From Pollenia angustigena (taxonomy: Eukaryota; Arthropoda; Insecta; Diptera; Polleniidae): a DNA stretch of 64,000 bases. A program made the position numbers and the translations under genes. The notes beneath the pieces are model-generated. The model worked only from the letters and a program-made list of their open reading frames with translations, searched no databases and had not been told where the DNA came from. Each line of letters starts with the position of its first letter. Positions within the stretch are counted from its first letter, which is position 1. Shown here piece after piece: positions 22,558 to 33,210 of this stretch. The stretch covers positions 102,509,802-102,573,801 of the forward strand of contig OV884058.1 of NCBI GenBank assembly GCA_930367215.1, read 5' to 3'.

Positions 22558-23575
22558 AATAAGTAGTATTTATTATACTTTAGATTATACTGATAATTAT
22601 AATTTTACAATTTTTTCATACATTTTCTTGACTTACATTATTTCTAACAAATTGTGTAATGTTTTTTTTAAATATATTAGTATTTATTTCCGATTTAAAG
22701 CTATTTGGTAGTGAGTTATATAATTTTAATCCCTTAAAGAAAAGTGATCTTTGCATTGCTGTTGTTGTCACCCTTTGCAGTCTAAAGTTGTCTGCGTTTC
22801 TTAGATTGTATGGCTGTACCCCTCCTACGTAATTAATTTGATCGATTAGGTAGTCAGGAGCATTTCCCATCCTCATTTTTTGAACAAACGTTATTGTATT
22901 TAGTTCCAGTCTCTGTTTTATATTGAGCCATCTTAGCGCATCAAGCATTAAATTTATGTGGGTAAATCTGTTGCAATTTAAAATAGAACGCATGGCCTTG
23001 TTTTGAAGTTTTTGAAGTCTTTCTAATTGGCTTGTTGTGCAGCAAGTATATAAAATTGTAGATCCAAATTCAAAATGTGGTTTAACCATGGTGTTGTACA
23101 TATTTATTGCTGTTATTGTAGATACTTTATTTCGCACCCTTTTAAAAAACCCGATTTTTTTTCCGATTTTTTTGCATATATATTCAACATGTTGTTTAAA
23201 TTTTAAGTCTTTATCAATTATAAAACCAAGATATTTAATTTGTTTAACTTTTTCAATAGTTTCGTTATTTATTTTAAAATTTAAGTTACTGTTCATGTTT
23301 ATTTCCATTAGTTTGGTTTTTTTTTCATTTAATTTTAATTTATTTATTTTCAGCCAGTAGTTTATTTTGTCGATATCATGCATTAAATTATCATTACATT
23401 GCGTTTCCGTGTCTCCCTCCGCATATATCAAGGTGTCATCTGCATAAAGGACTATTTCACATTTATCTAGTATACTCGGCATATCGTTTATGTATATTAT
23501 AAACAATAAAGCCCCTAGTATGGAACCCTGCGGCACTCCAAATTCGTTATTTATTTTATCCGATTTTACACCGTT
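22521..23575 (-). mobile_element. 5'-truncated non-LTR retrotransposon with poly(A)
   Basis: Read on the minus strand, the copy starts in the reverse transcriptase near 23575 and ends in a 31-base A run (T run 22521-22551 on the plus strand). It is inserted in the mariner element. At its 5' edge a 17-bp phrase TTTTATCCGATTTTACA is repeated with a 20-bp period (23554 and 23574), which could come from the integration. No standard target duplication is visible. Confidence 0.85.
22616..23575 (-). pseudogene. Reverse transcriptase, palm to C-terminus (Jockey/CR1-like)
   Basis: The frame is uninterrupted for about 319 codons: FGVPQGSILGALLF, then the catalytic YADDT about 30 residues later, IKYLGFIIDKDLKFKQHV in the thumb region, and a long C-terminal tail with the LYNSLP motif found in Jockey/CR1-type elements. 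The fingers and the endonuclease are missing because of 5' truncation. The reading frame continues upstream of the GTG at 23536 through about a dozen further codons before a stop. There is no RNase H domain. The intact frame indicates recent insertion. Confidence 0.85.
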
Positions 23576-23782
23576 TTATCCGATTTTACACTCCTGCTAA
23601 ACAATCTTCAACCCGTTGGGCGAAGCGAAAACGTCCCAAAGTGTCCCATTTTGCAAACGTCAAACATAAACCTGAAAATTAATGTTATTCTACCTTTCAA
23701 AGTCAAAATAACCGGTAGTTCCAATTTTAAATGGCCCACCCTTTATTTAGTAATTAAGACGCTTTATTACAGCCCACTTATT

Positions 23783-24429
23783 AGGTTAGGTTAGCTTCCA
23801 TTGGAAGCCATCGAGAGACAGCTCACTTCGGTCCTTTATTGGTCCCTTTGTGATACCCAGCGCCAATGCCCATCCTATAGAGCAGTTACACAGATGGCGT
23901 CACTGCAAAGTCCAATCAATTCTTCTTCCTAATGAAGCGAAGAAGCGATTTAAGTTCTATCCTGGATAGATCCTCCAAGAATTTAAACACCGGTTCTCTA
24001 ACGTCCAGCAGCCCAGGGCGGAGACACGAAATAACATCCGATAAAATACCGCCCAATTAGAAAAATGAAATAAACCCCAATAAAATTGCAAAATTTGGAA
24101 ATTGGGGCTAATATCGTTTTTTTGGGTCTTATTTCATATTTAAATATCCAAATTTTGCAATTTTATTGGGATTTATTTCATTTTTCTAATTGGGCGTTAT
24201 TTCATTGACGAAGAAAGTGAAGCACAGTCTCCTCTTCCTCCTCGTTCTGACAACTTATACAGTAGTCGTTAAATTCCAGACCCATTCCTCCTGAACCCAA
24301 GTAGAGAGCTAGTTCTCCGTTCATCATATCCAGGCCATAGCATCCTGGATATCGAGCAGGTGGACTCACAGTTCCACTGCATCTGCGCAACCCTATAAGA
24401 CTCGCCAACTTATTGCTTCGCATAGTCAC
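23783..24429 (-). mobile_element. 3' end of another non-LTR retrotransposon
   Basis: The minus-strand frame 24429-24207 ends in a Cys/His motif (YCISCQNEEEEETVLHFL) like the C-termini of RNase H-bearing elements. After a MITE at 24047-24206, a frame at about 24030-23929 reads FKFLEDLSRIELKSLLRFI before its stop. About 145 bp of 3' untranslated sequence and an AACCTAACCTAA tail follow. It is 5' truncated and broken by the MITE. Confidence 0.75.
24047..24206. mobile_element. MITE of the GAAATAA-CCCC foldback family
   Basis: GCCCAATTAGAAAAATGAAA at the left pairs with its complement at the right end, and inner blocks (CCAATAAAATTGCAAAATTT) also pair. Only about 40 bp in the middle is unpaired. 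It lies within the coding end of the non-LTR copy. Confidence 0.75.
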
Positions 24430-24825
24430 CCGTTTTTTTTTTTTGTACTAATTTTCATACTTTAAGCACTGTGGCTCCAGCTTGTTACATTTGGAGCCTC
24501 CAGAAATTTTCCATTATTCAGCGACATTTATGGTAACTGCATCACCGCCATCATCTTCAATTAACGTCATTGATATCAAGAAAATAGGGATAAATAATCC
24601 TTTAAACAGCGTGTAATAGCCGCTGATAAATTACTTCTATTACTTAACTGAGGAAGCCATTTTATTCAAAATAATTTTACTACGTCACAAATTATATGAG
24701 CATGTAGAAAATTATGATTTTCTTTAAATTCTATTATTTTATTTCTTTTTTTTAATGTCGCTTTCCATTAACAATTTCCTAAGGTGTTTTTACAGTAGGC
24801 TGAAAATACCAATAATAAAAAAGAT
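24430..24825. other. No recognised feature
   Basis: AT-rich spacer between the non-LTR copy and the DINE-1 element. Confidence 0.5.
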
Positions 24826-25835
24826 TGCTTTATTCGGCTATGCCGAATTTTATATTCCCCTTACCATGGTGAGATACAAACAGAAAGTTATATAAATACA
24901 GTTCTTTCTCTAATCCCGCCCACATGTTATCAAATCTGGTGTATTGATAACCAAAACTTTAGCTCTTGCTGTTCTCCAGATATTCAAAAATCTATAATGT
25001 CTTTGTACGGGAGCTGCCACGCCCAATTCTCCAATCCCGATCAGTTCTTTAGAGAGTTTGTGAGTTAACAACCAAGAAGCTTGTACCGAATCAATTAACT
25101 TTGGCTCTTGCCGTTCACCAGATATACAGAAAAAAAAAGATCAAGGGACTTATGGGTAAAATCAGAGGTAGTCGTGTTTTTTTGCTCGTATTTCATTCAA
25201 AAGCATCCCAATAAAAAATTGAGCTTCGAGCGAAGCAGGTTTGTAAGGGAGAAATGTAAGAGTTTCGCTTACCATTGCGCTTACGGAAGACATGAATTTT
25301 ATATGGCGAGTTCCCACTTTGAAGCAATACATTTTTGACGCATAAAGCGCATTATTCAGCGCATAAAAAAATTGTTAAATATAACGAACAGCTTCACACA
25401 CTGAATGTTTTTTTACAGTTATTTTTTAGTATTCTCCCTTACAAACCTGCTTCGTAGTAAGGGAATGCCGTAGCACTTGAAATTTTATTTATTTTTTATA
25501 AAAATTGTTGAGAGTTATTTCACTTACTTAACTGCATTTCTGTATGTCTTATTGCGTAGCGCATAATTGTGCGCTTATTTTTTTAAATGTACCTTTAGTG
25601 CTTCGCAAAATGATAAATTTTTTTATTGGGATAATTTAAAGGACCATATGTGACATACATACATATGTAGCAGCCAAGTCCCCATTATTTACGGGGTCTT
25701 CGGTAAACCAAACAGACAGACGGACATCGTTAAATTTACTTCGCTTCTCATAAGGACCCAGAATATATATACTTTATAGGGACTTTGATTAATATTGTAG
25801 AAATTACAAACGGAATCACAAACTTATATACATAT
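24826..25835 (-). mobile_element. DINE-1/Helentron-associated element, reverse copy
   Basis: The 3' hairpin ATTCGGC TAT GCCGAAT lies at 24832-24848. The left-end blocks (in reverse: CCGTTTGTAATTTC, CTATAAAGTATATATATTC and CCGTCTGTCTG) lie at 25700-25820. A separate inverted-repeat element is inserted at 25205-25632. Confidence 0.75.
25205..25632. mobile_element. TIR element nested in DINE-1 copy
   Basis: ATCCCAATAAAAAA at the left pairs with TTTTTTATTGGGAT at the right. Inside, GCAGGTTTGTAAGGGAGAA and its complement form a second inverted pair. It is non-coding. Confidence 0.5.
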
Positions 25836-26771
25836 ATCTACTCAACTGTGGCGAATGGCATACAAATTAGGCGAAAATAATGATGTTACAAACCACATTG
25901 TTTATGTTGGACCTCCCAATGGCAACTTCAAATACGTCACTAATTACCTACATTATCATTTATTTTCACAATTTATACAATCAGTCCACCAACTTTCTTT
26001 TCGAACTTGTTTATACCCATGTCACATAAAAGTTCGAATGTTCTTAATTCTTTTAACAAATTCTTCTTTTTGCTATTTTGCCAATAACATTTTGAAAGAA
26101 ATGTACTTAAGTACACCTGTTTATGATACTTCTATACGGGTACACCTCCTTATCAAAATTAAAAAAAAAAAATTTTGAGTGCAATAAACTGTGTGTACTG
26201 TCCTACTAAGTGCTGCAATCACAATCCAAAATAGTACTTCAAAGTATTTAGCCGAGTACATTTGATACTAAAGTTTATTTGTTGTTTGTTTTAGTCATAA
26301 AATAAAAATAGCAATCAATTATTTCTTTCTATATAAATAGAATTTAAAATAATGGCTTTATTAAAAATTTTTTATTTAGGCACTCCCAATAAAAAAAAAA
26401 ATTATAAAAATATGACTAAAAAGTATTGACGAAATATTTTTTTACTTTTCATATAAGAGGAAACAGGCGAAAGAAATAATAACTATGCGGTGTCGTGCTG
26501 TTTTTAAATCTGGCATTTAGTCATGCTATAACATGCCACACGTTTAAGCAGAACTTCAAAATAATAAAAATATTTTTATAAAAATATTGTCCTCTCTGGG
26601 GTTGTACGTAAGGGTCTTCAGGAGCACCTACCTCTTACGTGTGCCCTCTCCAGCGATGTAGTTTCAGTCAATATCTAAAATTTTCGTAGGTTAAAAATAA
26701 CATGATCGCCTTATAAAAACTGCTTACAGTAATGTACTAAAATGTGAAAAAATTCACACACGAAAGCGTTA
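25836..26771. other. No supported gene
   Basis: A 107-codon frame at 25855-26178 has no motif and ends in a poly-lysine run produced by an A tract, so I do not call it. Confidence 0.5.
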
Positions 26772-26916
26772 AGCCGGGATCACACGATTGACACAATTTG
26801 GATTGTGCTTTATTGACGCACAATAATTGCGTTTTATTGGTAAAACTAAGCAGAATATTGTGCTCCATTGGGGTATTAAAAAGTGTGAAATTTTTTACAA
26901 TCGTGTGATCCCAGCT
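26772..26916. mobile_element. Short copy of the CACACGATTG MITE, TSD TTA
   Basis: The ends AGCCGGGATCACACGATTG and (in reverse) AGCTGGGATCACACGATTG match the 812-bp element at 14832, as do the inner pieces TTGTGCTTTATTGACGCAC and ATTAAAAAGTGTGAAA. TTA flanks both sides. It is a 145-bp deletion derivative. Confidence 0.75.
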
Positions 26917-27556
26917 TTAGTTGAAAGACTGTGTGTTTGCTCTTGCAGTTGATAGCAGTTTCGCCCGTAATTCCATGTACACAAATGAATGTAGAACATT
27001 TCTGTAAAATAATGTGCCTTATTGCAAGAGTCCTTGTCGTGGTCACAGTTGTAATTGCTTAAGAGATTTTTCGATATCATAAACATTGTTCCACACAACA
27101 ATATAAAAAACGAAAAGTTTATAATTTCTAAAAACTAATATTCCAACTACTTTCTAATTAGGCCGATTGTCGCCTTGGAGTTGTGTAAATCGATCTTGAG
27201 GAGCATATACCCCTTGTGTCGCATCATCGGGGCTTAGGGTGGAGTCAAGCTATCAAGCAAAGAGCACAATATTTTCTGTCTTGTCTATTACATTTGAACA
27301 GATCGTCAATACATCGTTGGTAATCAGAGTCCAAGCTGGTAGTAAGACAACCTCTAACCACCAGGATAATACTCTATAAATTGCTAATAGATGAGGCCTT
27401 TTCGAGCAGCACATGGTGACTGTAAATTAAACCCAAGTTATGAAATACAAGCTTTGGCCCCTAAGCAAGGAATGAGAGAACAATCCACTTAGCCATCAAC
27501 GTGAATTGACCTCTGTGTGGACTTTATTGTTTTCACACAGTGCACGGGGAATCAAG
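26917..27556. other. No recognised gene
   Basis: 27160-27500 is slightly GC-richer and unique-looking, with no open frame worth calling. Confidence 0.45.
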
Positions 27557-27565
27557 GCATTAGAC

Positions 27566-27657
27566 TAGGGTGGTTACAAGAAACCAATGTTGGATTTTCC
27601 ATCGGCGCAACACCCTAATATGTGCCAATCCAACATTGATTTCTTGTAACCACCCAA
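27566..27657. mobile_element. 92-bp MITE with perfect 9-bp target duplication
   Basis: GCATTAGAC lies immediately outside both ends (27557-27565 and 27658-27666). The ends TAGGGTGGTTACAAGAAAC and (in reverse) TTGGGTGGTTACAAGAAAT continue to pair for about 31 bp. A 9-bp duplication suggests the MULE (Mutator-like) superfamily, by inference only. Confidence 0.85.
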
Positions 27658-27958
27658 GCATTAGACCCTTGTGACAATTACCAATAATAATTTTAACAAG
27701 CCTTTAAATTGTTGTATTTTTTTCATTCAATCTTAATGGATTTGTTATCTTACCTTTAATATTGAAGCACTTTAGATCGCTAAGGTGTCTTTTAAAATGA
27801 TTAGAATGTTGTAGTTTATATTCGTAAAAAAAAGATTTGAAATTGAAACATTAGGAATAAGGGCTTTGCGTTCTTCCTAAGCGATAACTAGCCCGTCTAT
27901 CTGTCGCTCAATTAGGATTTCTAAAGTTATGCACTTAGAAAATGATAACAAGTCTCTT

Positions 27959-28801
27959 CACTCAGAAAAAAATACCCATGTAAAATTAACATGGAAAAAT
28001 GTTGATTGAGAATCATGTTAAATTTCAGAAAAATTATGAACTTTACTTAAATTTATCATTATTTCATATTAATTTTTAATAAAAAATATCAAAATAACCT
28101 TAAATTACGTTTATTTAATATTATTCACTGTTAAAAAAATAAAAAAAAAAAAATATTAAAATATAAATAAATCTGGATTCAATATTGAACCCATAAAAAC
28201 CTGTTTTGTATTAAAATCAAAAGTTTATCTTGTTAAATTAACATGCATACCTACTTAATTATGTACATTTTTTATTTTCACTTTTAAAATATGTTATAAA
28301 AAGAAGACAATTCCCGTATTCTTTTAATTAAAATTGTTTATTTAAATAGTACATCAAGTTTTCAAAGTAGAATGATGACCATATCGGACGATTCTGCTAA
28401 TGCTTCTGTTAACAAAGGAGAATACAAAATAAGTGAAACATGTGTTACAGGGTTTTGAATTATTCTTACATAAATGCAAATGTTGTCTGAAGCTTCTTCA
28501 CACTGTTAAAATACACTCAAACCCATTTGATTCTACATGAAATTCACGTTGTTTCAACTGGAAATAACTTCCATTCAACGTGATTCCGATTGTTATTTCA
28601 ATATAAATTACATTTTGCTCTAACTTTACTGCAATGTTAAATTAACATGAATTATAGTTATATCAAAAGAAAAAAATGTTGTTCGCAGTTATTGTAAAAT
28701 CAGGTTGAATTAACATGAAACCCGTATGAAGCAAAATCACCACCGAAAAAATTAAAATCAACCTTGTTTTCGACGTTTTTAACTTGATTTTTTTCTGTGT
28801 G
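27959..28801. mobile_element. Private-motif TIR element B (TTAACATG motif)
   Basis: The ends CACTCAGAAAAAAAT and (in reverse) CACACAGAAAAAAAT pair. Arms contain AAATTAACATG at about 27985, 28235, 28632 and 28698, and the complement near 28013. The core at 28300-28460 (ATTCCCGTATTCTTTTAAT, ACATCAAGTTTTCAAAGTAG, TGTTAACAAAGG) matches element A's core. Confidence 0.65.
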
Positions 28802-28839
28802 TTATTATGCAGAAAGATTCTCCAAAATGTTTCACCAAC

Positions 28840-29042
28840 TAAAGCATTAATCAAAAATAAAATCAGTTTTAATTAAAAATTTTATAAAGTGAATGAAACT
28901 TTAAACCAAGTTAATTAGACGTTTAATCAAAGGAATTAAACGTTTAATTAATACTTTTAATTTATTTACTGGTGAAAATTTTATTAATTTTTTAATTGAA
29001 ATCACAAACTTTTTAATTGAAATCCATTTTTATTTTTTCTGT
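28840..29042. mobile_element. Private-motif element E (TTTTAATTAAA motif), partial
   Basis: Repeats of TTTAATTAAA, AATTAAACGTTTAATT and TTTTTAATTGAAA fill the block. The right end TTTTTTCTGTGTCTT matches the CACTGA-type terminus of the other elements. The left end was not found. Confidence 0.4.
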
Positions 29043-29072
29043 GTCTTCGTGGATTACGTTTTAACCCCTTGA

Positions 29073-29454
29073 ACTAAGCTTAATGTGCCATTTTTATTCA
29101 ATGTTATTAATGGTGACATCTGCTGTGGATTTTTCATTAATGATATTTCTCTCAACATTCCTCAACGTCTATCCCGTAATTACATACCTTTATCAGTAAC
29201 ATTTGTTAGAGCTAATTATGCTAATGCGGACCCTCTCAAGAGACTGACCAATGCATTTAACAACTCATTTATCGACTTTTTATCAATTCCTGATGCTATA
29301 AAAAGGGCAAAAATCACATTTCTTAACACTTAGTAATTTTATTGTAAATTATGTATTATATTTTTATGTGTAACATTTTGTAATCAATTATTTTTAATAT
29401 TGTCTGTAAGGAATATAATTCCATAGACATATAACAATAAATAAATAAATAAAA
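29073..29454 (+). mobile_element. 3' end of a non-LTR retrotransposon with AATA tail
   Basis: The open frame 29073-29333 reads VPFLFNVINGDICCGFFIND, then IPQRLSRNYIPLSV and NADPLKRLTNAFN. This matches the extreme C-terminus of Jockey/CR1-like reverse transcriptase proteins, where the tail describes 'NY-P' and 'RL-NAFN' blocks. A short untranslated stretch and an (AATA)n tail at 29436-29454 follow. The 5' part is missing. The family differs from the copies at 9 kb, 22.6 kb and 23.8 kb. Confidence 0.65.
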
Positions 29455-31330
29455 TCGGTCTAAGCTGTCCTACTTAAAATACCCATTGCGCATCTACAGA
29501 GGGTACATATGTGAAATCTATCATCAAAACATAAACTTAAATACTGCTCTGCTTTCCACTGTTTAGTGTATAGTTGTACGAAACATGGTAAGAAATCAAG
29601 TTATAACAGTGCGAACGAAATTTATATACTTTTTTTACTTTCCAAACTAGTAACACTGGCATTTCGCGAAACGAAATGCTAATAATGGTACTCAAGCGTT
29701 ATCTTTATAAATAAGATTATCGGTTGCCAAACTTGCTTTTAACTTTTTTTTCTATACGAACAAATGCATTGAACATTAATGACAATCAATTTATACCTTG
29801 TGCGATCCAAAAAAAGGCACATAATCTTTTTTTCTACCTTGAACATTTCCGGAAAGATTAAATTCAATATTGTTAAAAGTGTGATTTTTTTGAATATATA
29901 AGTGTTTTTTATATATTATTTCGTGTGACGTTTTCTCTAAATAGTGCGACATTTTGTTAATATAAATTGGGACTTTTTTAATAAAAATAGTGCGACCTTT
30001 TGTAAAAAAGTGGGACTTTTTGTGTAAATTTTAATTAAATATTTTTAATGATTGATTCTAATCATAAATTGATGACAATGACTTTCTTATACTCGTCATA
30101 AAAAAAAAACTTACGCACAAGGCCTTGCCCCAAAAATATCTCTCCCTTTTAACATTTTATACTGTACCTTGAGCTTAAAATAGACTGTTCCAAGTCTTTC
30201 AAATGATTTTAGGACTTAAGCAGAACACTCCATATTTACACAAATTAACTTAAATGCTCGCAAAAAGCTTGTTTACATTGTTCTAACAAGGACATACCAG
30301 AGCATATGACTCTCTTCCACTCAGATTTTATGAAATTAACACTCTAAACGGCCAGTTTATACCATTATTATCATATTGTTTGTAAAATTGTGTTGTCTTA
30401 ATGTTTAATTTATTTAATTAATATTTTTTCGCGCATTTATCATACTCCCCTACTTTTTTTTTAAGTGCAACCACCTGTTAAATAAGCAAATACTTCGCAA
30501 TTTTATACGAAAAACTGATAAGAAAATCCATTTCATAAGCAGAAAACCACGATGATGATGATGGTTTGCACCTAAAGTTAAACTCCACACAAAGTATTTC
30601 CTAGAAAGTAGAAACCGTAAAACACCTGGCACACATGGGGCTCAGTGGAACTACTTAAACAATAACAAAAACCAAATTACTCAGATATGATAAGAAGCTC
30701 TACCTCAACGAGACCACACATTCACACAGACAGCGTAACAAACAATCAACCTTGGGGAGGCAAGAAATTTTTAAGACTATTTATTTTAAAGTTTTTAGTA
30801 TTATTTAAGTGCAATTGAACTAAATTTGCACTTGAAGTAAAAAAAAAATATATTATTTTTAATCGCAATTAATGAAAGGTTTTTAAGAAGTTAATTGTAG
30901 AAAAAATATATCAAAACTATGATAATGGCCTTTATCATTATCAAAATATAACGAAGGTCGTTACAGAAAGAGTTTATTTATTTTTTCATATGTATTTTGT
31001 AGAAATTATTTTTTTTGAAAACTGATAAAAATTTGTCAAATATTGATTTGGTTTTCAGTTGTAGTAAAGCCACTACAGGGTACTATTTTTTTATAAAGCT
31101 ATTACAAAATACGGTTTACGACTGATGAGCCTTTTCCTTAAGCTATCGAATCACCAACACCTTCATTTGAAAAGTTGAAACTTTTAAAGTCATCCCCTTA
31201 TAAAATTTAAAATAAGTCTTTGTTTGTACTCCATCAGCACGATGTAAATTTTTAGGTTAAAACCGAATAATAAATGTCAAAACCCATTATAAGACGCCAA
31301 TTGATTGTCCTTGAGAAAGAAGAAAAGCTG
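29455..31330. other. No gene; AT-rich with a small minisatellite
   Basis: At 29935-30025 a degenerate unit GTGCGAC/GGGACTTTTTGTAAAA repeats about four times, like the larger blocks at 40.4 kb and 48.5 kb. Otherwise no feature is supported. Confidence 0.5.
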
Positions 31331-31372
31331 GGCGATTCTATTCTAGACAACTTTTAACATCAATTTTCAAAT
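31331..31372 (+). repeat. Left-end fragment of the 63154 element
   Basis: GGGCGATTCTATTCTAGACA and about 22 further bases match the left terminus of the complete element at 63154-63708. The rest of that element is absent here; the element at 31384 lies next to the break. Confidence 0.6.
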
Positions 31373-31383
31373 CACCCTGATCA

Positions 31384-31616
31384 GGGGACAAATTATGGCA
31401 GTCGTGATCGAATACTTTTTCGATACGAAAGCAGTTTTATTTCTAATTCTTTCTATCCATACTGAACGAATCGAAATAACTTTTTTGTGTTGTAAAGCAT
31501 TTATTTGAGTTTTAACAATACTGAAAAAATAGTAACGATTCGTTCAGTATCGACTGAAATAAAATAGCTTTCGAATCGAAAAAGTTTTCGATCACGACTG
31601 CCATAATTTGCCCCCA
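31384..31616. mobile_element. Long-TIR MITE (CAAATTATGGCAGTCGTG)
   Basis: CAGGGGACAAATTATGGCAG at the left and (in reverse) CTGGGGGCAAATTATGGCAG at the right continue as inverted repeats for about 48 bp, then more loosely (ATACTGAACGAATCG against CGATTCGTTCAGTAT). The CAGGG-like end suggests hAT, but no 8-bp duplication was found. Confidence 0.65.
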
Positions 31617-32623
31617 GATTTGAGAATAAAAATTTAATTTAAAAAAAACTGCCAGTCATTAAAATTGCAAATTTTTCTTAGACCACTACAATCTGGAACA
31701 GAAGCGCTGGTTTTGCATAGGAATTATGGAAAATTCGTCTTGCTCAGAAGTTAGAACTCCATTAAAGAGCAATAACCAGAAGTAAACCTTATCAGCAGCC
31801 CCAACGCTTACAACGTGGTCTCCGAAGGGTCATTACAAATTACCAGTCTGTGGCCTAAATCCCTGGGGACTACCACGGTATATTAAAGTAGGCAAATTCT
31901 TGGTTCCTGGTTGAGAGGATAAATTAAAATTTAGCTTACAGTTTCTCCTAAGGGCTCAATGCGGTTTATTAGTTTTAGCTGTTTTAAGTTATATTATCTT
32001 TTAGGGTCACCTACGCTCTTTAAGGATACGATACCTTGAAAGCACAAATGGGCTCCAATATATGGTGGGTATCTACCAATAAGGTCTGACGCCTAAAGCC
32101 CCAAATGCACTGATCAAAATACTTATCAATCATTGTGGAAGTATTAATGAAAATGTGTTTGTTCGTGTCACACCGACGATGCTGGAAGATACTTTGCTCA
32201 GAAGCCAAAGCAATATTATCCTCACTGCTCAAGCAGTTTCTTCTTGATAGCAATAGTAAACAGTGAAAGACATATCAAAAACCGAACTCGAATCAGGGAT
32301 CTTGAAAATATTTATCCCTGCGATTTGTATGGTATAAACCAAGGTCAGCACTGTATCCCCGAAGGTTCCCAACTGGAGTTCTTTCCCGAATTTTTTACCT
32401 TCCTAAAAAACCGGAAATTGAAAACATTGGAATTTTCTTTGTCAATTCCAAAAACAAAAACCAAGACTCGGAGGCTACTGGCTGCTGTAGTAGAAGATTG
32501 AACAATTTAAAGCTTCAAATAAACTAACCGAGACTCCAAAGCTCCTTCTTAAAGTTCGCAAGCAGTTTTGACTTTTTTCCCTTAGCTAATCCCTTGAAGC
32601 TCTACGCTTGTCTTCAGGACACC
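31617..32623. other. GC-richer decayed element body, unidentified
   Basis: From about 31790 the sequence has higher GC than its surroundings and several mid-length frames on both strands with no recognisable motifs. I suspect an old element but see neither ends nor a diagnostic protein. Confidence 0.3.
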
Positions 32624-32695
32624 TGTCTTTGGCGGAAATCGAACCCGCAGCACCGGCACTGATAGACTAGCTCACTACTAAATAACCCACAGGGA
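32624..32695 (-). mobile_element. tRNA-derived SINE head, reverse copy
   Basis: Read on the minus strand it contains GTGAGCTAGTCTATCAGTGC and, 10 bp on, a B box GGGTTCGATTTCCGCC followed by AAAGACAGG. It matches the plus-strand copy at 39997. Confidence 0.65.
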
Positions 32696-33210
32696 CAGAT
32701 ATAGCCATATTGTTCCTCAGGAGTGTGGGGCCTTCAAGCGGGACTTTTGACAGGACCAAATCGGGAAATAATCACTGTAATCTATCATGGATATTTGGTC
32801 GAATGGCAAGAATGGTTTTAAATGAGCTTTTTCATTTGCCCATTAAACAATTCAGGCTTAAGAGCTCTTCTTAAAGCTTTGATTTTGGACTTGGTTTCCT
32901 TGGCTTAAGCCTCAATTTGAAAGATAACATGTCGGCTGGTAAGGGAACCTTTTAATCTTCGTCTAGCTTTTGGAAACTAAAAAATTAACCAGCAGAAGGT
33001 ACCAATTTTTTGTAGTGGGCCCAATTGACTCTTCATCAAGTTTGGCCATCACAGCGCGCATTCAAACATCCGATCTGGATTTTAAGGCTGCGGAAGAAGT
33101 TATGCCAAAGCCAGAGGAGGATTGTGCAACGCGACGAGTGGATTGAGAGGATTGTGCAACGCGATTAGTTGCCGTTTTTATTTCTTTTGAAGAGCCATGA
33201 AGAGATCATT
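32696..33210. other. Moderately GC-rich stretch with a small direct repeat
   Basis: GAGGATTGTGCAACGCGA occurs at 33117 and 33147 (30-bp period). No gene is recognised. Confidence 0.4.

Larger units (their letters stand above)
21878..23743 (-). mobile_element. mariner-superfamily element, split by a retrotransposon
   Basis: The left end CTGGGTGGGCAATTTAAA and the right end (in reverse AAGGGTGGGCCATTTAAA) are imperfect inverted repeats. Each is bordered by TA (21876-21877 and 23744-23745), the Tc1/mariner target duplication. Transposase remnants read on the minus strand. A non-LTR element occupies 22521 to about 23575, leaving roughly 810 bp of mariner sequence, so the host copy is also internally deleted. 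Confidence 0.8.

Noticed and set aside
23783..23800. Telomere repeat TTAGG
   Set aside because: Only two units, positioned as the 3' tail of a non-LTR copy; not a telomeric array.
25855..26178. 107-codon plus-strand frame
   Set aside because: No motif, and the C-terminus is a lysine run from an A tract.
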